From Saururus chinensis (lineage: Eukaryota; Streptophyta; Magnoliopsida; Piperales; Saururaceae), in NCBI GenBank assembly GCA_035235625.1, contig CP141143.1:45741178-45805177 (forward strand): a DNA stretch of 64,000 bases, read 5' to 3'. The position numbers and the translations under genes were made by a program. The notes below the pieces were generated by a model, which did not search any database, was not told the origin of the DNA, and was given only the letters and a program-made list of their open reading frames with translations. Position 1 is the first letter of the stretch, and each line of letters opens with the position of its first letter. Below are positions 61,992 to 64,000 of this stretch, piece by piece.

Positions 61992-63539
61992 TATGGGTAT
62001 GGGCTGTTGGGATTGATCCTAAACCCATTGTGTAAATGATTGTGAAATAAAGGTGTAGGGAAAGGGAAGGTGCATAGTCCCATGTCTATTGCAAGAAGTG
62101 TCTTAAGTACATAATGAATTAGATTGGCCTTATATTTAAATCCCAAGGGGCAACCCACTTTTGTGGGGGAGTGAGATTTTAAGTTTGGGCTTGGCAACCA
62201 CAGACACGCTGCCTAGGTCCGGTTCACACGTGCAGCCAATGAGTGGGGCTATGTTGGGTTCCTTAGAAAAATGGAACTCATTTTTTGGGGATTAATTTAA
62301 TTAAAATTAATTTATTAATTATTTAGTTGTTAATTAAATTAATAGTAATAGTGTATAGTTGTGTATCCCTTTATATTTGTATGAGTGTAATATTTTCTAT
62401 GCTACTGTCAAACCTTTTTCAACAACTGTTGTTATACCTCTTTGTATATATAATGTCTTTAAATACTATCATGTATTTTTTCCATGTATGTTGTACATAT
62501 TTCTATACTGGCTATCTCTATATCATAAATGTGCATCTACAAGGAGGGAAAAAACACTCTTTTGGTTTGCCCGACACACAATTTATAGTGTTTCTATTGT
62601 GTGTATGTACGATCACTGTATCTTGGGAGTTAGTGGATCTAAAGCACCAAAGTAGGATGAAATTCTAGTTGAAGGACACAATACTAAACACTAGACTTTA
62701 TCATCATTTTTGTCATTGGACTTACCGTAAGTTCTAGAATCACTTGAACAAACAAGTAAGATTTTCCAATAAGAAATAGGAAGAGAGGGAACCCTCATAA
62801 AGCTGGGCAAAAAAATCAAACTATCTTGAATATGTACTTCTTCCCTTCCATCTCAACTAACACATGAGCAATTTTGCATATTTTAGGAGAAATTTTTACA
62901 TTAAAAGAAAAACTAGTTTGATTGAAACTTGAAAATAATTTACTCCTTGTCAAACTCTTTAAGATCACATATTTTGCTTCATGTATGATGATAAATAGTA
63001 AAAGTGAGATGATATTTCAATATTGCTAGACATTGCGTCCATTTAGCCGAATAGGAGATGTTTGGATATGGGGTGCTATGGGCAGAATAATAATAATTTT
63101 TTGTAAAATTTTGCTATTTTCGGTGAAATGGGCTTAGACTAAAATATATTTCAAACTTTTGCAAAATTTGTGTAATTTCAAAATTTTCACAAAAATGTTG
63201 TAAAACTTACTTTTCGGGGAGGTTGTTTTCAGTTTTTTATATTTTAGGCAGGTTATTTTAAATTTTTTTATGGTTTATGCATGATTTTTTTAGATTTTTA
63301 CAATTTGGGCAAGTTAATTTTATGTTTTTACATTTCAAGCAAATTATTTCTTAAGTCTCTCCCTTTTACGTGTACTTCTTTTTCTCCTCTTTCTTTTTCC
63401 TCTTTTTTTACTTCAAAACTTTCTTGAAACAAAACTTTCTCACCTCTAACACATATCACAATGAACTCCTTCAGCTCTCATGCTTAACAATAGTAAAGAC
63501 ACTACTTATTTGCCCATAAAACAAGGCAAATTTAGTGTA
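61992..63539. other. AT-rich intergenic DNA without a recognised gene
   Basis: Two overlapping plus frames at 62,327-62,668 come from T-rich DNA and look like random hydrophobic peptides. The T-rich segment 63,060-63,360 repeats 'aaattttt', 'gggcaagtta' and 'caggttatttt' themes loosely. Nothing further is supported. Confidence 0.3.
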
Positions 63540-64000
63540 TTATATAAGGGGGGCCAGGCACAATGAATTTACATCTAAAATCTCTTCCATTATTCTTCTC
63601 AAAGCTATTTCTTCTTTAAGAATTGAAATGTGATCAGTTACATGGGGCATTCGAATCACCTTAAGCTGTTGGTTTTCTGTTGTACTGGACCACTATGACT
63701 GCAAGGCCAACAAGCTCACCATGTTCACAGTTCCATCCCTATCCCCATACACAATGTCTGGCTGCTTATCGAACCCCTCTCTCCCATATAACAATGTCTC
63801 CAGCGTCTTGACCCCGCTACTGATGATGCACGTCAATGGCACCCCCATTGGTGCCGGTAGCCTCTCCACGAGCGGCAGAATTCTGGTTTTGTAAGGCTGC
63901 ACACCTTCCTCAAATCCTATATCCTTAAGAAACTGCGGCATGTCAAAGGCTGAATAAGTCCTTTTGCCCGTCATCACAAGTGGCTTATGACCAAAGTGCT
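63540..64000 (-). pseudogene. LCAT-like phospholipase/acyltransferase, 3' end, with in-frame stop
   Basis: The frame is open to the window edge and reads (minus strand) 'YSAFDMPQFLKDIGFEEG', 'YKTRILPLVERL', 'GVPLTCIISSGVKTLETLLY' and 'YGDRDGTVNMVSLLALQS'. This is the C-terminus of plant lecithin:cholesterol acyltransferase-like 1 proteins, serine lipases acting on phospholipids or sterols. The acid of the Ser-Asp-His triad is in the retained 'GDxDGTVN'. TAG at 63,693-63,695 then interrupts the frame, after which it stays open as 'WSSTTENQQLKVIR' and 'VTDHISILKEEIAL' to TAA at 63,540-63,542. The likely catalytic His (codon 63,630-63,632) lies after the TAG. A natural protein would have a Leu or similar at the stop. 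Either a pseudogene or a one-base sequence error; the upstream exons are outside the window. Confidence 0.7.

Noticed and set aside
62327-62668. 113-codon hydrophobic frame
   Set aside because: T-rich DNA yields random Phe/Leu/Tyr-rich peptides; no start context or homology is evident.

Overview
The window is nuclear DNA of a flowering plant. It is AT-rich, with nested plant transposable elements and only one clearly intact protein gene. That gene encodes the plant form of the complex I subunit ESSS/NDUFB11. Its GC-rich single reading frame would suit a monocot, but I cannot name the species. The composition, the long satellite array and the heavy TE decay suggest pericentromeric or other heterochromatic DNA (inference).

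Layout. 1-3.4 kb is AT-rich, retrotransposon-like noncoding DNA. About 3.41-13.85 kb is one decayed Mutator-like element (MULE 1) bounded by inverted repeats. It holds a broken plant-mobile-domain (PMD) gene, a transposase N-terminus cut off before its catalytic core, and a retroelement insertion (one LTR fragment, then a complete 2.2 kb LTR with primer-binding site and tandem-repeat-rich internal DNA). 13.9-15.5 kb is a CACTA-like block with CT-rich tracts. 15.5-16.3 kb is a 46-bp minisatellite. About 18.3-35.3 kb is a satellite array of ~317-bp monomers, organised into four-monomer higher-order repeats near its right side and invaded by a 343-bp solo LTR. 35.3-43.8 kb holds gag remnants, a second solo LTR of the same family with a perfect 5-bp target duplication, a 366-bp tandem repeat and other TE debris.

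43.8-45.7 kb is a second MULE with its transposase core deleted. Its right end lies only about 200-250 bp upstream of the ESSS start codon (45,906-46,253). The 4 kb after ESSS looks low in repeats and may be 3' UTR or intron. Then come an LTR related to that in MULE 1 (50.9-52.8 kb), a CACTA element that appears to have captured part of a COG5 gene (52.8-54.3 kb), another gag remnant, a possible unrecognised exon (58.2-58.4 kb), LTR-like and CACTA-like fragments, a LINE zinc-binding domain remnant, and at the edge the 3' end of an LCAT-like lipid acyltransferase/phospholipase gene with an in-frame stop.

Most stops in the TE and captured-gene remnants fall where the family expects Gln, Arg or Trp, so each is one C-to-T (or G-to-A) step from a sense codon. 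This fits long-term cytosine methylation. I saw no CRISPR array, rRNA or tRNA gene. Family calls rest on reading motifs from the translation, not on database searches.
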